Source: an uncultured Clostridium sp. (GTDB lineage: Bacteria > Bacillota > Clostridia > Lachnospirales > Lachnospiraceae). From it: 32,782 nucleotides of DNA. Positions 14,249 to 23,507 of the stretch are shown here, one piece after another. Position numbers and translations under genes: made by a program. How positions within the stretch are numbered: position 1 is the first letter of the stretch; each line of letters starts with the position of its first letter. The notes under the pieces were generated by a model, which saw only the letters and a list, made by a program, of their open reading frames with translations, had not been told where the DNA came from and made no database searches. The stretch spans positions 1-32,782 of the forward strand of contig UQJF01000016.1 of NCBI GenBank assembly GCA_900541315.1. Direction: 5' to 3'.

Positions 14249-15744
14249 ACATGACCTCCCACCATTAAAAGTCCTAATGACTTTTCATCAATATCGCCAC
14301 GGACAAACTCACCGTTGATCCGGCCTTCGTAAATAACATAGATACGGTCACTAAGGGTCATGATCTCACTTAATTCGCTGGAAACTAAAAGGATGCCATC
14401 GCCCTGGTTTCTTTTTTCCACCAAACGGTCGTGGATAAAATCCATTGCTCCGATATCAATGCCTCTGGTAGGTTCACAGGCGATCAAAAATGGGGTTCCC
14501 AGAGTTATTTCCCTTGCCGCGATCAGCTTCTGGGCATTTCCGCCGGAAAGTTCCCGGATTTTCTGTCGGGGACTTCCCACTTTAACTTTATAATCTTCGA
14601 TCAGCTGCTTTGCATGGGCTTTTACCTGTTTCAGATCAAGTAATCCTTTATGGGAAAACGCTTCTTTGTCTTCATATCCCATCAGGCTGTTTTCTTCCAG
14701 AGTTGCCTCAGGCGCGCTTCCCCAGAAATACCGGTCTTCCGGAATACAGGACACTCCGTTGTCCCTGAAAGAACGCACAGATGCATTGGTCACATCTTTT
14801 TCCTGAAGCAGGATCTTTCCGCTGTCTACTTTCTGCAGACCGGACACGCAGCGCACCAGTTCAGACTGGCCATTTCCAGACACGCCTGCTATTCCTACGA
14901 TCTCTCCCCGGTCTACATGGATGCTTAACTGATCCAGGATATTTTTTCCGCTATTATCCTGAAGTACGATATCCTGTACATCTAAAAGACGTTCTCCAGC
15001 CTGCATTGAAGGTATCTGACGGGTAAGGATCTGGCGCCCAACCATCATATAAGACAGCTGCTCAATGCTTGTGTCCACTTTTTTTGTTTCACCAACTACC
15101 TTGCCGGCGCGCATTACAACAACGCGATCTGCGATCTCCATAACCTCCCGCAGTTTATGAGTGATGATAATAAGGCTTTTTCCCATATCTGCCAGTTTTC
15201 TCATGGTTTTTAAAAGCTCATCTACCTCAAGAGGTGTAAGAACTGCACTGGGCTCATCGAAAATGATGATATCCGCATTCTGATAAAGGATCTTTAAGAT
15301 CTCTACTCTCTGCTGTGTTCCTACAGGAAGATCATGGACCACCGCTTTCGGATCGACCTGAAGGCCATATGTCTTTGCCAGTTCAGAGACTATCTGGTTA
15401 TTGGCATTTTTATCATAAAAAATACCTTTATGCTTTTCATTTCTGTAAACAATATTCTCTGCAACTGTCATTGTCTGAAACAGCATAAAATGCTGCTGTA
15501 CCATGCCAATTCCCTTTGCAATAGCATCAGCTGGGCTGCGAAAATGCATTTTCTCTCCATTTAAGAAGATCTCCCCGCTGGTGGCTTTTTCCATTCCATA
15601 AAGGACCTTCATAATCGTAGATTTTCCGGCTCCATTTTCACCTACAACAGCAAGGATCTCTCCTTTATCCAGGGAAAAGCTTACATGGTCATTAGCCACT
15701 ACCTGGCCATAGACCTTGACAATATCTTTCATTTCTAATAGCAT
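14245..15744 (-). CDS. Nucleoside-type ABC transporter ATPase, two ABC domains
   Basis: A 499-aa double ATPase of the sugar/nucleoside (RbsA/YufO/BmpE) type. Domain 1 has Walker A GENGAGKST (about 34-42) and a Walker B ending IIFDEP. Domain 2 has the degenerate GVSGNGQSE in place of Walker A, signature LSGGNAQK and CEPTRGID as Walker B. A catalytically weakened second site is usual for this family. The ATG at 15744 is chosen over one at 15753, because GGGAGG is 9 nt before the former and directly abuts the latter. It lies 28 bp downstream of the BMP lipoprotein gene and is coupled to the permease. Confidence 0.92.
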   Translation of the reverse strand: MLLEMKDIVKVYGQVVANDHVSFSLDKGEILAVVGENGAGKSTIMKVLYGMEKATSGEIFLNGEKMHFRSPADAIAKGIGMVQQHFMLFQTMTVAENIVYRNEKHKGIFYDKNANNQIVSELAKTYGLQVDPKAVVHDLPVGTQQRVEILKILYQNADIIIFDEPSAVLTPLEVDELLKTMRKLADMGKSLIIITHKLREVMEIADRVVVMRAGKVVGETKKVDTSIEQLSYMMVGRQILTRQIPSMQAGERLLDVQDIVLQDNSGKNILDQLSIHVDRGEIVGIAGVSGNGQSELVRCVSGLQKVDSGKILLQEKDVTNASVRSFRDNGVSCIPEDRYFWGSAPEATLEENSLMGYEDKEAFSHKGLLDLKQVKAHAKQLIEDYKVKVGSPRQKIRELSGGNAQKLIAAREITLGTPFLIACEPTRGIDIGAMDFIHDRLVEKRNQGDGILLVSSELSEIMTLSDRIYVIYEGRINGEFVRGDIDEKSLGLLMVGGHV

Positions 15745-15772
15745 ATGGTCCATCCTCCCATGTGCAGTGTCA

Positions 15773-16828
15773 TTAATGAGCTGCTTCTTCCGGTACTTCT
15801 ATTACCAGTTCACCGGAAATGATCTTATCTGCCGCTTCTTTTCCTGCTGCGATCACTTCATCTGTGATAATGTCTGTATTGCGGTAATTTTCTTTGTCTG
15901 TTGTTATGTAAACTACTCCAAAAGCATTTTCCTTTAATCCAAGGAGCTGTGAACCGCCCTCAAGGGTACCATTCAGATAATTTTCCACAACATTTCTTGT
16001 ACAGATATTGGTATTTTTCAGAAGCCCGCCCAGGATATACGGATTTTCTTCTGTTGTCTGGTCAATACTTAAACCTGTGGTGTAAATGGTCTTTCCCTGG
16101 TCCGCCAGTTCTAAAGCAGCCTGATAGATCCCCGCATTAGAACTTGATGAAGCACCGCCCATAATGATCTTGCATCCTGCTGCCTGCTGCTGAAGCGCAT
16201 ATTCATATGCAAGTGTGGTATCTGCATAGGAATTTGTATAATTATACATAAACTCGGCATCAGGATTTACAGACAGAACACCTTCGGAATAGCCGTAGCG
16301 ATACTTATAAGTTGCCTGTGTCTGATAGGAGCAGATATAACCAAACTTATTTTCCTCCGGGAAAGCAGTTGCCATCATAGTTCCCAGTACATAAGCGCCT
16401 TCCCACTCCTTAAATCCGATACTTGTAACTGCGTCATTAGAACATACAGTATCAATAACTGCATATTTTATATCCGGATTGGCATCTGCCAGAGTTCCAA
16501 ATGAGTCTGCTGCCTGCCAGCCCAGTCCAATGATCAGATCATAACCTTCATGTGAAGCTGCTTCTGAATTTTCTGTCCACTGTGCCGCATCTGCACATTC
16601 AATACTGGACCACTCAAAACCATACTCTTCGCTCAGTTTTTCCATTTCATGATAAGCCTGAAGAATAAACTGTTCTGTTCCAATGGTATCTGTAATCAGT
16701 GCGATCTTGTGGGCACTCTTATCATCAGACTTGTTTTCTGCAGTACTGCCTGCATTCTGTTTTCCACATCCTGCCATCGTTGCAGCGAGGGACGCAGCAA
16801 GTACCAGACACATTATTCTTTTTTTCAT
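15773..16828 (-). CDS. BMP-family lipoprotein, nucleoside-binding component
   Basis: A 351-aa extracytoplasmic binding protein anchored as a lipoprotein: a basic start, a hydrophobic stretch, then lipobox MAGC with Cys21. The mature part has the BMP/PnrA/Med fold. Its signature segments are IALITDTIGTEQFILQAYHEM, YDLIIGLGWQAADS and the NKFGYICS stretch. PnrA- and BmpA-type proteins bind purine nucleosides, so with the adjacent permeases and ATPase this is a nucleoside importer. The exact ligand is not shown by sequence. AGGAGG lies before the ATG. It is first in the operon, with a promoter at 16886-16915. Confidence 0.92.
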   Translation of the reverse strand: MKKRIMCLVLAASLAATMAGCGKQNAGSTAENKSDDKSAHKIALITDTIGTEQFILQAYHEMEKLSEEYGFEWSSIECADAAQWTENSEAASHEGYDLIIGLGWQAADSFGTLADANPDIKYAVIDTVCSNDAVTSIGFKEWEGAYVLGTMMATAFPEENKFGYICSYQTQATYKYRYGYSEGVLSVNPDAEFMYNYTNSYADTTLAYEYALQQQAAGCKIIMGGASSSSNAGIYQAALELADQGKTIYTTGLSIDQTTEENPYILGGLLKNTNICTRNVVENYLNGTLEGGSQLLGLKENAFGVVYITTDKENYRNTDIITDEVIAAGKEAADKIISGELVIEVPEEAAH

Positions 16829-16885
16829 AACCGGGAATCCTCCTTTTTCTTATCGCCATGTGCTTTCGAGATCTTTTGTAACTTC

Positions 16886-16915
16886 AGAATAGCATATACC
16901 TCTTTTTATCAACAA
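16886..16915 (-). promoter_or_regulatory. Putative promoter of the nucleoside importer operon
   Basis: On the minus strand TTGTTG (16910-16915), an 18-bp spacer and TATTCT (16886-16891) preceded by TGC, an extended -10. It is about 58 bp before the BMP start codon. Confidence 0.5.
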
Positions 16916-16978
16916 TGACACAGGTCCCACTTTTGGTAATTTTGCAGTAATTTTTATGTAAAATAATTGCGTTTTTGT

Positions 16979-17022
16979 GAAACCTTGCGTTTCTTGCATT
17001 TTACCTGCCTTTTTGTTATCAT
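16979..17022 (+). promoter_or_regulatory. Promoter of the YeiL-like regulator with abutting palindrome
   Basis: TTGCAT (16994-16999), a 17-bp spacer and TATCAT (17017-17022). GAAAC-cttgc-GTTTC (16979-16993) is an inverted repeat ending exactly at the -35 box. TTGCGTTT also occurs twice just upstream and within it. It may be an operator for the regulator itself. Confidence 0.5.
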
Positions 17023-17094
17023 ATCTGTAATGTGATCATTCAGATATAATTATTTCAGCAAAGGAAATCATATTTTCTCGGAGGGACCCAATTT

Positions 17095-17769
17095 ATGGAA
17101 AAGATCCAACAGACAACGCTTCTTATGGAGCATATTAAAAAATCCCACATGCAGGATGTTTTTTCTTTTGATGTCTCTACCATTGCTGAGTTATTTTCCT
17201 TTCAGCCCCAGGAATTCCTGATCGAGGTCGGCCATAACAGCGACTATCTTTATTTTCTGACTTCAGGGGAGATCATGGTCTGCACTTATACTATTTCTGA
17301 AAAATTTCATTCCCAGTGTTATTACCATGGACTTGCCCCTATATTGGGAGAGGCTTCTATTTTGTGGGGCAAGACACCGATCAGCACGGTCCAGGCTCTT
17401 ACAAAAGGAACTTGTGTGGGGATCTCTGTGAAAAAGCATGGCGAACAGCTTTTAAATGATAACCATTTTCTTCGTTATGTCTGTCAGATCCTTTCTGAGC
17501 GCCTCCATTCTTCCAATTTTATAACCTCTCTTGACCCGGTAGAGGTTCGTTTTGCCTCTTTTCTTATTACCAACAGTCAGGATAATGTATTTTCTTTTAA
17601 GATCTCTACCTGTGCAGAACTGTTAGATACCAGTTACAGGCACCTTTTCCGTGTTATTAATAAATTGTGCGCTGCCAATATCCTTCAGAAAACAAAAAAG
17701 GGATATCTGATCCTGGACCGCCAGGCGTTAGATCAGTTATCCCAGGGAAAATTAGAGATTGATTTTTAA
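17095..17769 (+). CDS. Crp/Fnr-family regulator, YeiL-like
   Basis: A 224-aa transcription factor with an N-terminal cyclic-nucleotide-binding-type beta-barrel (about 25-120, including FLTSGEIMV and GEASILWG) and a C-terminal winged helix. The C-terminal stretch CAELLDTSYRHLFRVINKL followed by KKGYLILDR closely resembles E. coli YeiL as I remember it. The FNR-type N-terminal four-cysteine set is absent, so it is not a classical FNR oxygen sensor. The gene is divergent from the nucleoside importer operon and so likely controls it; YeiL itself lies beside pseudouridine/nucleoside genes. GGAGGG lies before the ATG. The effector is unknown. Confidence 0.85.
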   Translation: MEKIQQTTLLMEHIKKSHMQDVFSFDVSTIAELFSFQPQEFLIEVGHNSDYLYFLTSGEIMVCTYTISEKFHSQCYYHGLAPILGEASILWGKTPISTVQALTKGTCVGISVKKHGEQLLNDNHFLRYVCQILSERLHSSNFITSLDPVEVRFASFLITNSQDNVFSFKISTCAELLDTSYRHLFRVINKLCAANILQKTKKGYLILDRQALDQLSQGKLEIDF

Positions 17770-17781
17770 AAAAGAGTTTTA

Positions 17782-17817
17782 AAAAACGCAGTTCCGAATT
17801 TGTGGAACTGCGTTTTT
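17782..17817. terminator. Bidirectional terminator between the YeiL-like gene and pckA
   Basis: AAAAACGCAGTTCC pairs perfectly with GGAACTGCGTTTTT around an eight-base loop, with runs of A and T serving both convergent genes. Confidence 0.88.
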
Positions 17818-17850
17818 CTTATAAGTTTTATAAAAACTTTTTACGTTCGA

Positions 17851-19458
17851 TTATTTCTGAGGACCAGCTGCTACCAGTGCCTTACCAGCTTCGTTGCTCT
17901 CATACTTAGCGAAGTTCTTGATGAATCTACCAGCCAGATCTTCTGCCTTCTTCTCCCACTCAGCTGCATCTGCGTAGGTGTCACGTGGATCAAGGATTGC
18001 AGGATCTACACCTGGAAGTTCGGTAGGTACTTCGAAATCGAAGTGAGGGATCTTCTTAGTAGGTGCCTTTAAGATGTCGCCGCTTAAGATAGCGTCGATG
18101 ATACCACGGGTATCCTTAATGGAGATACGCTTGCCAGTACCATTCCATCCGGTATTTACTAAGTATGCCTTAGCACCGCTCTTTTCCATCTTCTTAACCA
18201 GCTCAGCTGCATACTTTGTAGGATGCAGTTCCAGGAATGCCTGGCCGAAGCAAGCAGAGAAGGTAGGTGTAGGCTCAGTGATTCCGCGCTCTGTACCAGC
18301 TAATTTAGCTGTAAATCCAGACAGGAAGTAATACTGGGTCTGCTCTGGTGTCAGGATAGATACTGGAGGCAGTACGCCGAAAGCATCTGCAGACAGGAAG
18401 ATAACGTTCTTTGCTGCAGGACCTGCAGAGACTGGGCGAACGATCTTCTCAATGTGGTCAATCGGATAGGAAACACGGGTGTTCTCAGTTACGCTCTTAT
18501 CAGCGAAATCGATCTTTCCTGTTTCATCCAGAGTAACGTTCTCAAGCAGAGCGTCTCTCCTAATTGCATTATAGATATCTGGCTCAGATTCCTTATCCAG
18601 GTTGATAACCTTAGCGTAGCATCCGCCTTCGAAGTTGAATACGCCATTGTCATCCCAGCCGTGCTCATCATCACCGATCAGCAGACGCTTAGGATCTGTA
18701 GACAGAGTGGTCTTACCTGTACCAGACAGACCGAAGAAGATTGCGGTGTTTTCACCGTTCATATCTGTATTTGCGGAGCAGTGCATGGAAGCGATGCCCT
18801 TTAATGGCAGATAGTAGTTCATCATGGAGAACATACCCTTCTTCATCTCGCCGCCATACCATGTATTGATGATAACCTGCTCACGGCTTGTGATGTTGAA
18901 TACAACTGCAGTCTCAGAGTTCAGACCTAATTCCTTGTAGTTCTCTACTTTAGCCTTAGATGCGTTGTAAACAACGAAATCTGGCTCAAAGCTTTCCAGT
19001 TCTTCAGCAGTTGGCTTGATGAACATGTTGGTAACAAAATGTGCCTGCCAAGCTACTTCAACGATAAAACGGATTGCCATACGAGTGTCCTTGTTTGCGC
19101 CGCAGAATGCATCTACAACGTAAAGTTTCTTGTTGGACAGCTCCTTCTGAGCGATTTCTTTAACAGCCTTCCAAGCTTCCTGGGATGCTGGATGGTTGTC
19201 ATTCTTGTATTCATCAGAGGTCCACCATACAGTGTCCTTGGAGTTCTCATCTACAACGATAAATTTATCTTTAGGAGAACGTCCTGTATAGATGCCAGTC
19301 ATAACGTCAACTGCTCCCAGTTCGCTGACCTGTCCTTTTTCATAACCTTCCAGTTCTGGTTTGGTCTCCTCCTCAAATAACATCTCATAAGAAGGGTTGT
19401 ACACAATTTCGGTGGTTCCGGTAATACCATACTTTGTTAAATCGATTTTTGCTGCCAT
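17851..19458 (-). CDS. pckA: Phosphoenolpyruvate carboxykinase (ATP)
   Basis: A 535-aa cytoplasmic enzyme interconverting oxaloacetate plus ATP and PEP plus CO2. In many gut anaerobes it runs in the PEP-carboxylating direction. Motifs are TGRSPKDKF (58-66), Arg/substrate region NMFIKP (144-149), PEPCK-specific SMHCSAN (224-230), the kinase-1 P-loop [12 protein letters not shown] (242-253) and the kinase-2/metal segment [11 protein letters not shown] (262-272). Length and motifs identify the ATP-dependent form. AGAGG lies 8 nt before the ATG. It is a single gene with promoter 19532-19560 and a shared terminator at 17782-17817. The very regular codon use suggests strong expression. Confidence 0.97.
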   Translation of the reverse strand: MAAKIDLTKYGITGTTEIVYNPSYEMLFEEETKPELEGYEKGQVSELGAVDVMTGIYTGRSPKDKFIVVDENSKDTVWWTSDEYKNDNHPASQEAWKAVKEIAQKELSNKKLYVVDAFCGANKDTRMAIRFIVEVAWQAHFVTNMFIKPTAEELESFEPDFVVYNASKAKVENYKELGLNSETAVVFNITSREQVIINTWYGGEMKKGMFSMMNYYLPLKGIASMHCSANTDMNGENTAIFFGLSGTGKTTLSTDPKRLLIGDDEHGWDDNGVFNFEGGCYAKVINLDKESEPDIYNAIRRDALLENVTLDETGKIDFADKSVTENTRVSYPIDHIEKIVRPVSAGPAAKNVIFLSADAFGVLPPVSILTPEQTQYYFLSGFTAKLAGTERGITEPTPTFSACFGQAFLELHPTKYAAELVKKMEKSGAKAYLVNTGWNGTGKRISIKDTRGIIDAILSGDILKAPTKKIPHFDFEVPTELPGVDPAILDPRDTYADAAEWEKKAEDLAGRFIKNFAKYESNEAGKALVAAGPQK

Positions 19459-19500
19459 CTTACTAACCTCTTTCCTTTCGTAATTGATTATAAGGGATAG

Positions 19501-19560
19501 ATGCGATTGTATTTTTTCGCATGCACTACAGATTATCCCACTAATTTGTTAAAATGTCAA
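19501..19560 (-). promoter_or_regulatory. pckA promoter with an inverted repeat over the start of the transcript
   Basis: On the minus strand a perfect TTGACA (19555-19560), 17-bp spacer and GATAAT (19532-19537). Just downstream, ATGCGA (19501-19506) and TCGCAT (19517-19522) form an inverted repeat in the early 5' leader. Upstream of the -35, GATAATGATAAT (19566-19577 on plus) matches one and a half arms of a Fur-type site, without the other half. Confidence 0.6.
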
Positions 19561-19631
19561 CAAAGGATAATGATAATATTTTAACGTATTTTTATCATTT
19601 CTTTGTGTATTTATTCAGCGAATTGTAGAAA

Positions 19632-19660
19632 TTGTAAAAAAGGGCTCTCCGTGTTAAAAT
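19632..19660 (+). promoter_or_regulatory. Putative promoter of the M16 peptidase gene
   Basis: TTGTAA (19632-19637), a 17-bp spacer and TAAAAT (19655-19660), 67 bp before the start codon. Divergent from the pckA promoter. Confidence 0.6.
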
Positions 19661-19726
19661 AATTGGGAATAGAGACACAACAAATAGATCAGGAAAAAAT
19701 GATCTTAAAACTCAGGAGGATCTTAC

Positions 19727-22675
19727 ATGACAACTCTGCCGGAAAAAGGCGAAGGGATTTTTGGATATAAGATAATGGACCGGACCACTGTTTCCATGCT
19801 GGGAGCCCAAATAACAGAATTTTCCCACATTTACAGCGGCGCCAGAGTCCTGTATATAGAAAATGACGACCGGGAGCTGGGTTTTAACCTGATCTACCGC
19901 ACGCCCCAGTTGGACCAGTCAGACAGCAACCACATTTTAGAGCATCTGATGCTGTGTTCCTGCTCCCGTTATCCCAGCAGGGATATTTTCTTTGATATGG
20001 ACAGTAAAAGTTATTCCACCTTTATGAATGGCCTTACAGACAATACATACACCTGTTACCCTGTGTGTTCCCAGAGTGAGGATCAGTTATTAAAGATAAT
20101 GGACGTATTTCTGTGCTGTATGGAAGAACCGGATGCCTTAAAGGAAGACTATTTTTTCCGGCGGGAGGCACTGCGCTATGAACTGGAAAATGAAGATGAT
20201 GAGCTTTCTTTAGAAGGAACTGTTTTCAATGAGGACTGGGGGCATTTAACCGATATCCAGGAAAATTCAGACAGCTTTATGGCAGAAACTCTTTATAAAG
20301 GACAGACTGCTTCCCATCTGCTTGGCCGTGCACATTTTCATTATAAAGATATTTCTTTTAAACGTATCCAGGAACGTTTTAAGAAATTTTACCGTTATTC
20401 CAACTGCCTAATCGTTTTATATGGCAAAATGGATGTTGCCCGGATTTTAGATTTTCTGGACAGAGAACATTTATCCCGGTTTCCGGCAGCCGACTCTGTG
20501 GATAATGAGCTTCTTTCTTATTTCCATGAACCGGTAAACCGGGGATTTTTCAGATGCAAAGGGGAAAGTCCGGCTTATGAGGGAAATCCGGGAAATAATA
20601 ACGGGATCATTGATTATGGTATCGACCTTTCCGGCTGCAGTGAAGATGATCTGGTCTACTGGGATCTGGTAACAGATATTCTGGATCAGGATACCTCTGC
20701 CATCCACCGGTCTGCCCGTGAAAAAGGCCTTAATAATGTAATTGAAGTTTATTTGGATACAGCACCGGCCCTTCCTTCTTTGAAATTCCGCCTGCACAAT
20801 GCAAAGCCAGAACAAGAAGAGGATTTTTTAGCTGCTGTAAAGGCGGGGCTTAAGGAAGCTCATGAAAATGGGGTTTCTGATGATCTGTTCCATGCGGTTT
20901 TGAAAGAAAACCGGCTTTCTGACTGTCTCACCAGAGAGGCTCCTCATCTTGGCTTCCATCTTTCTGAGGAAATCGGTAAGTACTGGAGTACAACAGATAA
21001 AACCGGGTATTTTACTCTTTACGAGAACTGTTTTAATACCTTCCTTCAGGATAAGGGGCAGTCTATTTTACGTAGACTGACAGGTGATGCTTTAGCCCCG
21101 GCTTTAAGTGCTGTTGTCACCACTGTTCCAAAGCCCGGACTGGCGGAGGCCATAGAAAAAGAAAAGGAACAGTATTTAAAAGAGAAAAAGGCTTCTTTAA
21201 GCCAGGAAATGATCTTTAAATTAATAGAGGATACAAAGGATTTCAAGATCTGGAACCAGAAAGACCAGTGCAATCTGGACTTTCTCATCCAGCCGGAAGA
21301 TCTGCCCGGACCGGAGCCGGAACCGGAAATCCTGGAGTCTGTCTTACATGGCATCCATTGCCTTTCCAGTGCGGTGTCCCTAAAGGAGATCGGCTGCTAT
21401 CAGCTTTTCTTTGATATCAGTGGACTGGCACCTTCTGACTGGAATTATCTGACTCTCTATCAGATGCTTTTAACAGAACTGGATACCAGCCGTTTTACTG
21501 TAGAACAACAGAAAAACAAGGAACAGGAGCTGCTTTACGACTGCACCTTTGATGAACTGTATCCGGAAGAAAAAGCCGGTGAGAACAGTCATCCTATGAT
21601 GAGCGTGTTCTGGTATGGACTTACAGAGGATTTTGAGGAAGGACTGGAGCTGCTTCTGGAGCTTATGGGGAGCTGCGATTATGAGGACCGGGAAACCATT
21701 TTGCGGGTCATCCATAAGTATCTGCCGGATTATGATATGTCAAGATCTGACAATGGACCTTCTCTGGCTTACAGCCTTACAGAACGGTATATCCGGCGGG
21801 ACAGCTGCTTCCGGTATCTGCTTAACCAGCCAGGCGTATATGATTTTTTAAAGGAAGTACGGGATATTCTGGAGCAGGAAAATAATAGTGAAAAAATGAG
21901 AGAGGCTGCAAAAGAAATCTCCCAAAACCTGCGCCGGACAGCTGACTGCATTTTGAATAAACACAGACTTGTATTTCTCGCCTGTGCAGATGAAAATAGC
22001 CTTACTTCTATTCTGGAATATGGTACAAAGCGCCTTGCCTTACTTCACGAAATTGCAGATGGCATACCTCTTTCAGACAGTATCTTCGCCTGCCCCCGAA
22101 GGAGTGCAGCTGCCATTGACAGTCCTTTAGAGGAAGTACGCATGACCGGTGATTTTAGCAGTGTTCCTGGATTTATGGGCCGTCATCTGCCATTTCTCCT
22201 AGCTGCATCAGATAAATATATTAAACCTGCAGTCCGTTATCAGGGCTGTGCCTATGACAGCGGTGTGGATTTTCTCCTTCCAAACCAGTATTTTACCTTA
22301 TGGAGCACTTCTGACTCACAGATCCGTTCCACTCTTGAAACCTTCGCCTCTGCCGGAGAACAGCTTGAGGATCTGGCCATCAGTAAAGAGGATCTGCGTG
22401 GCTATATTTTAAGTGCCTATGCCCAGGCACTGCCCCCTTCCGGCATGTTAAACGGCCGGATGCGTTTCCTGCGCCGCAGATTATTTGGTATTTCAACGGA
22501 TCATATCAATAAAATGATAACAGATATCAGAAACAGTTCCTTAAAAGACCAGAAAACAGCTGCCAGGCTGATCCATAAGATCTTACAGAACAGTCCTTCT
22601 GCTGTGGTAGGAAATGAAAAAATGATCGATGAAAATAAAGATTTATTTGATGAAGTGATGAAACTGCAGTCATAA
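19727..22675 (+). CDS. M16C-family zinc metallopeptidase (presequence protease-like)
   Basis: A 982-aa protein of the insulinase superfamily, in the PreP/Cym1/falcilysin subgroup. The inverted zinc motif HILEH (69-73) supplies His69, Glu72 and His73, and the downstream REALRYELE stretch (146-154) supplies the third ligand. SNHILEHLMLCS and YTCYPVCSQ match the subgroup. Two M16 halves joined by an M16C-associated middle region (about 420-560) would make a closed chamber degrading short unstructured peptides. There is no signal peptide, so it is probably cytoplasmic. AGGAGG is 7 nt before the ATG. It is a single gene with its own promoter. Confidence 0.92.
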   Translation: MTTLPEKGEGIFGYKIMDRTTVSMLGAQITEFSHIYSGARVLYIENDDRELGFNLIYRTPQLDQSDSNHILEHLMLCSCSRYPSRDIFFDMDSKSYSTFMNGLTDNTYTCYPVCSQSEDQLLKIMDVFLCCMEEPDALKEDYFFRREALRYELENEDDELSLEGTVFNEDWGHLTDIQENSDSFMAETLYKGQTASHLLGRAHFHYKDISFKRIQERFKKFYRYSNCLIVLYGKMDVARILDFLDREHLSRFPAADSVDNELLSYFHEPVNRGFFRCKGESPAYEGNPGNNNGIIDYGIDLSGCSEDDLVYWDLVTDILDQDTSAIHRSAREKGLNNVIEVYLDTAPALPSLKFRLHNAKPEQEEDFLAAVKAGLKEAHENGVSDDLFHAVLKENRLSDCLTREAPHLGFHLSEEIGKYWSTTDKTGYFTLYENCFNTFLQDKGQSILRRLTGDALAPALSAVVTTVPKPGLAEAIEKEKEQYLKEKKASLSQEMIFKLIEDTKDFKIWNQKDQCNLDFLIQPEDLPGPEPEPEILESVLHGIHCLSSAVSLKEIGCYQLFFDISGLAPSDWNYLTLYQMLLTELDTSRFTVEQQKNKEQELLYDCTFDELYPEEKAGENSHPMMSVFWYGLTEDFEEGLELLLELMGSCDYEDRETILRVIHKYLPDYDMSRSDNGPSLAYSLTERYIRRDSCFRYLLNQPGVYDFLKEVRDILEQENNSEKMREAAKEISQNLRRTADCILNKHRLVFLACADENSLTSILEYGTKRLALLHEIADGIPLSDSIFACPRRSAAAIDSPLEEVRMTGDFSSVPGFMGRHLPFLLAASDKYIKPAVRYQGCAYDSGVDFLLPNQYFTLWSTSDSQIRSTLETFASAGEQLEDLAISKEDLRGYILSAYAQALPPSGMLNGRMRFLRRRLFGISTDHINKMITDIRNSSLKDQKTAARLIHKILQNSPSAVVGNEKMIDENKDLFDEVMKLQS

Positions 22676-22711
22676 AAAAATACAGGGAACGCGTGATCGA
22701 CGCGTTCCCTG
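22672..22711. terminator. Terminator between the M16 peptidase and hemerythrin genes
   Basis: The perfect stem CAGGGAACGCGT (22683-22694) / ACGCGTTCCCTG (22700-22711) has an A7 run on its left, which is the T-run for the minus-strand hemerythrin transcript. On the plus strand the T-run is weak. Confidence 0.8.
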
Positions 22712-22718
22712 ATCCATT

Positions 22719-23153
22719 TTAACACCGGTCCGGATTTTCTCTCATAAAGATAAATTCTGCTACAGAGCGGTCAAATGTCTTAATATGTCCAAACAGCCAG
22801 TCAACTACATTCTTCTGTACAAGTTCACTGAACTGATCTGTAGGTCCTTCATAATCCTGAAGATATTCATACAGCTCCTGAATGGACTTTTTAAATTCTT
22901 CATGTTTTTCATGGTGTTTTCCACGCTCCGGATAACCGGCCTTTTCCTGAAGCTCTTCCTCTTCTTTGAAATGGAAGTCAGTGTACTCGTCAAGATAATC
23001 CAGCATTTTAATCGCTTTTACCTTGCTGTCACCGTTCTGACAGGCAACTACGAAGTTTCTGATACGATCGATCAGCTCTTTGTGCTGGGTATCAATAGTA
23101 TTATTTCCTGTTACTAAGTTATCATCAAAGGTAATATTTAAATCGTAAGTCAT
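22719..23153 (-). CDS. Bacteriohemerythrin
   Basis: A 144-aa four-helix protein with a non-heme di-iron oxygen-binding site. The complete ligand set is visible: His24 (DTQHKEL), His61 with Glu65 (HFKEE), His80 and His84 (HHEKH), and His123 with Asp128 (HIKTFD). As a single-domain protein in an anaerobe it probably senses, stores or scavenges oxygen, or protects iron enzymes. GGAGG lies 7 nt before the ATG. It follows the rubredoxin gene by 122 bp with no visible terminator between them, so it may share the strong promoter at 23508-23536. Confidence 0.93.
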   Translation of the reverse strand: MTYDLNITFDDNLVTGNNTIDTQHKELIDRIRNFVVACQNGDSKVKAIKMLDYLDEYTDFHFKEEEELQEKAGYPERGKHHEKHEEFKKSIQELYEYLQDYEGPTDQFSELVQKNVVDWLFGHIKTFDRSVAEFIFMRENPDRC

Positions 23154-23222
23154 AGTCTGGCCTCCATTTCTGAAATTATATTCTCCTGGAATCTTTTTGT
23201 ATTTTGTGGTTTGTAACTAATA

Positions 23223-23256
23223 GTTTTTTGCAGCTGATCGTTTTTTGTAGCTGACA
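23223..23256 (+). repeat. Two tandem 17-bp repeats between rubredoxin and hemerythrin
   Basis: GTTTTTTGCAGCTGATC (23223-23239) is followed directly by GTTTTTTGTAGCTGACA (23240-23256), with 14 of 17 bases identical. They lie in the 122-bp gap between two genes that may form an operon. Confidence 0.55.
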
Positions 23257-23275
23257 ATTCTTCCGGGAGTGTTTA

Positions 23276-23440
23276 TTACTCTTCTACCGGTACAAAAACT
23301 TCTTTTCCCATTCCGCAGATAGGGCATACCCAGTCATCAGGAATATCTTCGAAAGCAGTTCCAGGAGCGATACCTCCGTCCGGATCTCCTACTGCAGGAT
23401 CGTAAATATATCCACATGGTTCACATTCATATTTTTTCAT
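23276..23440 (-). CDS. Rubredoxin
   Basis: A 54-aa one-iron electron carrier. Its four cysteine ligands are Cys6 and Cys9 (CEPCG) and Cys39 and Cys42 (CPICG). The conserved [14 protein letters not shown] and [11 protein letters not shown] segments are present. In anaerobes rubredoxin passes electrons to oxygen- and peroxide-reducing enzymes such as rubrerythrin and flavodiiron proteins. GGAG lies 8 nt before the ATG. It is first in a probable two-gene unit with hemerythrin, under a perfect consensus promoter carrying a Fur/PerR-like box, which fits an oxygen- or iron-responsive role. Confidence 0.95.
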   Translation of the reverse strand: MKKYECEPCGYIYDPAVGDPDGGIAPGTAFEDIPDDWVCPICGMGKEVFVPVEE

Positions 23441-23507
23441 AGCCGTTTCTCCTTTTCGATGTTTATTTCTATATAGTTTGTTGTGTTGCTTTGTTTTGTA
23501 TGTCTGT

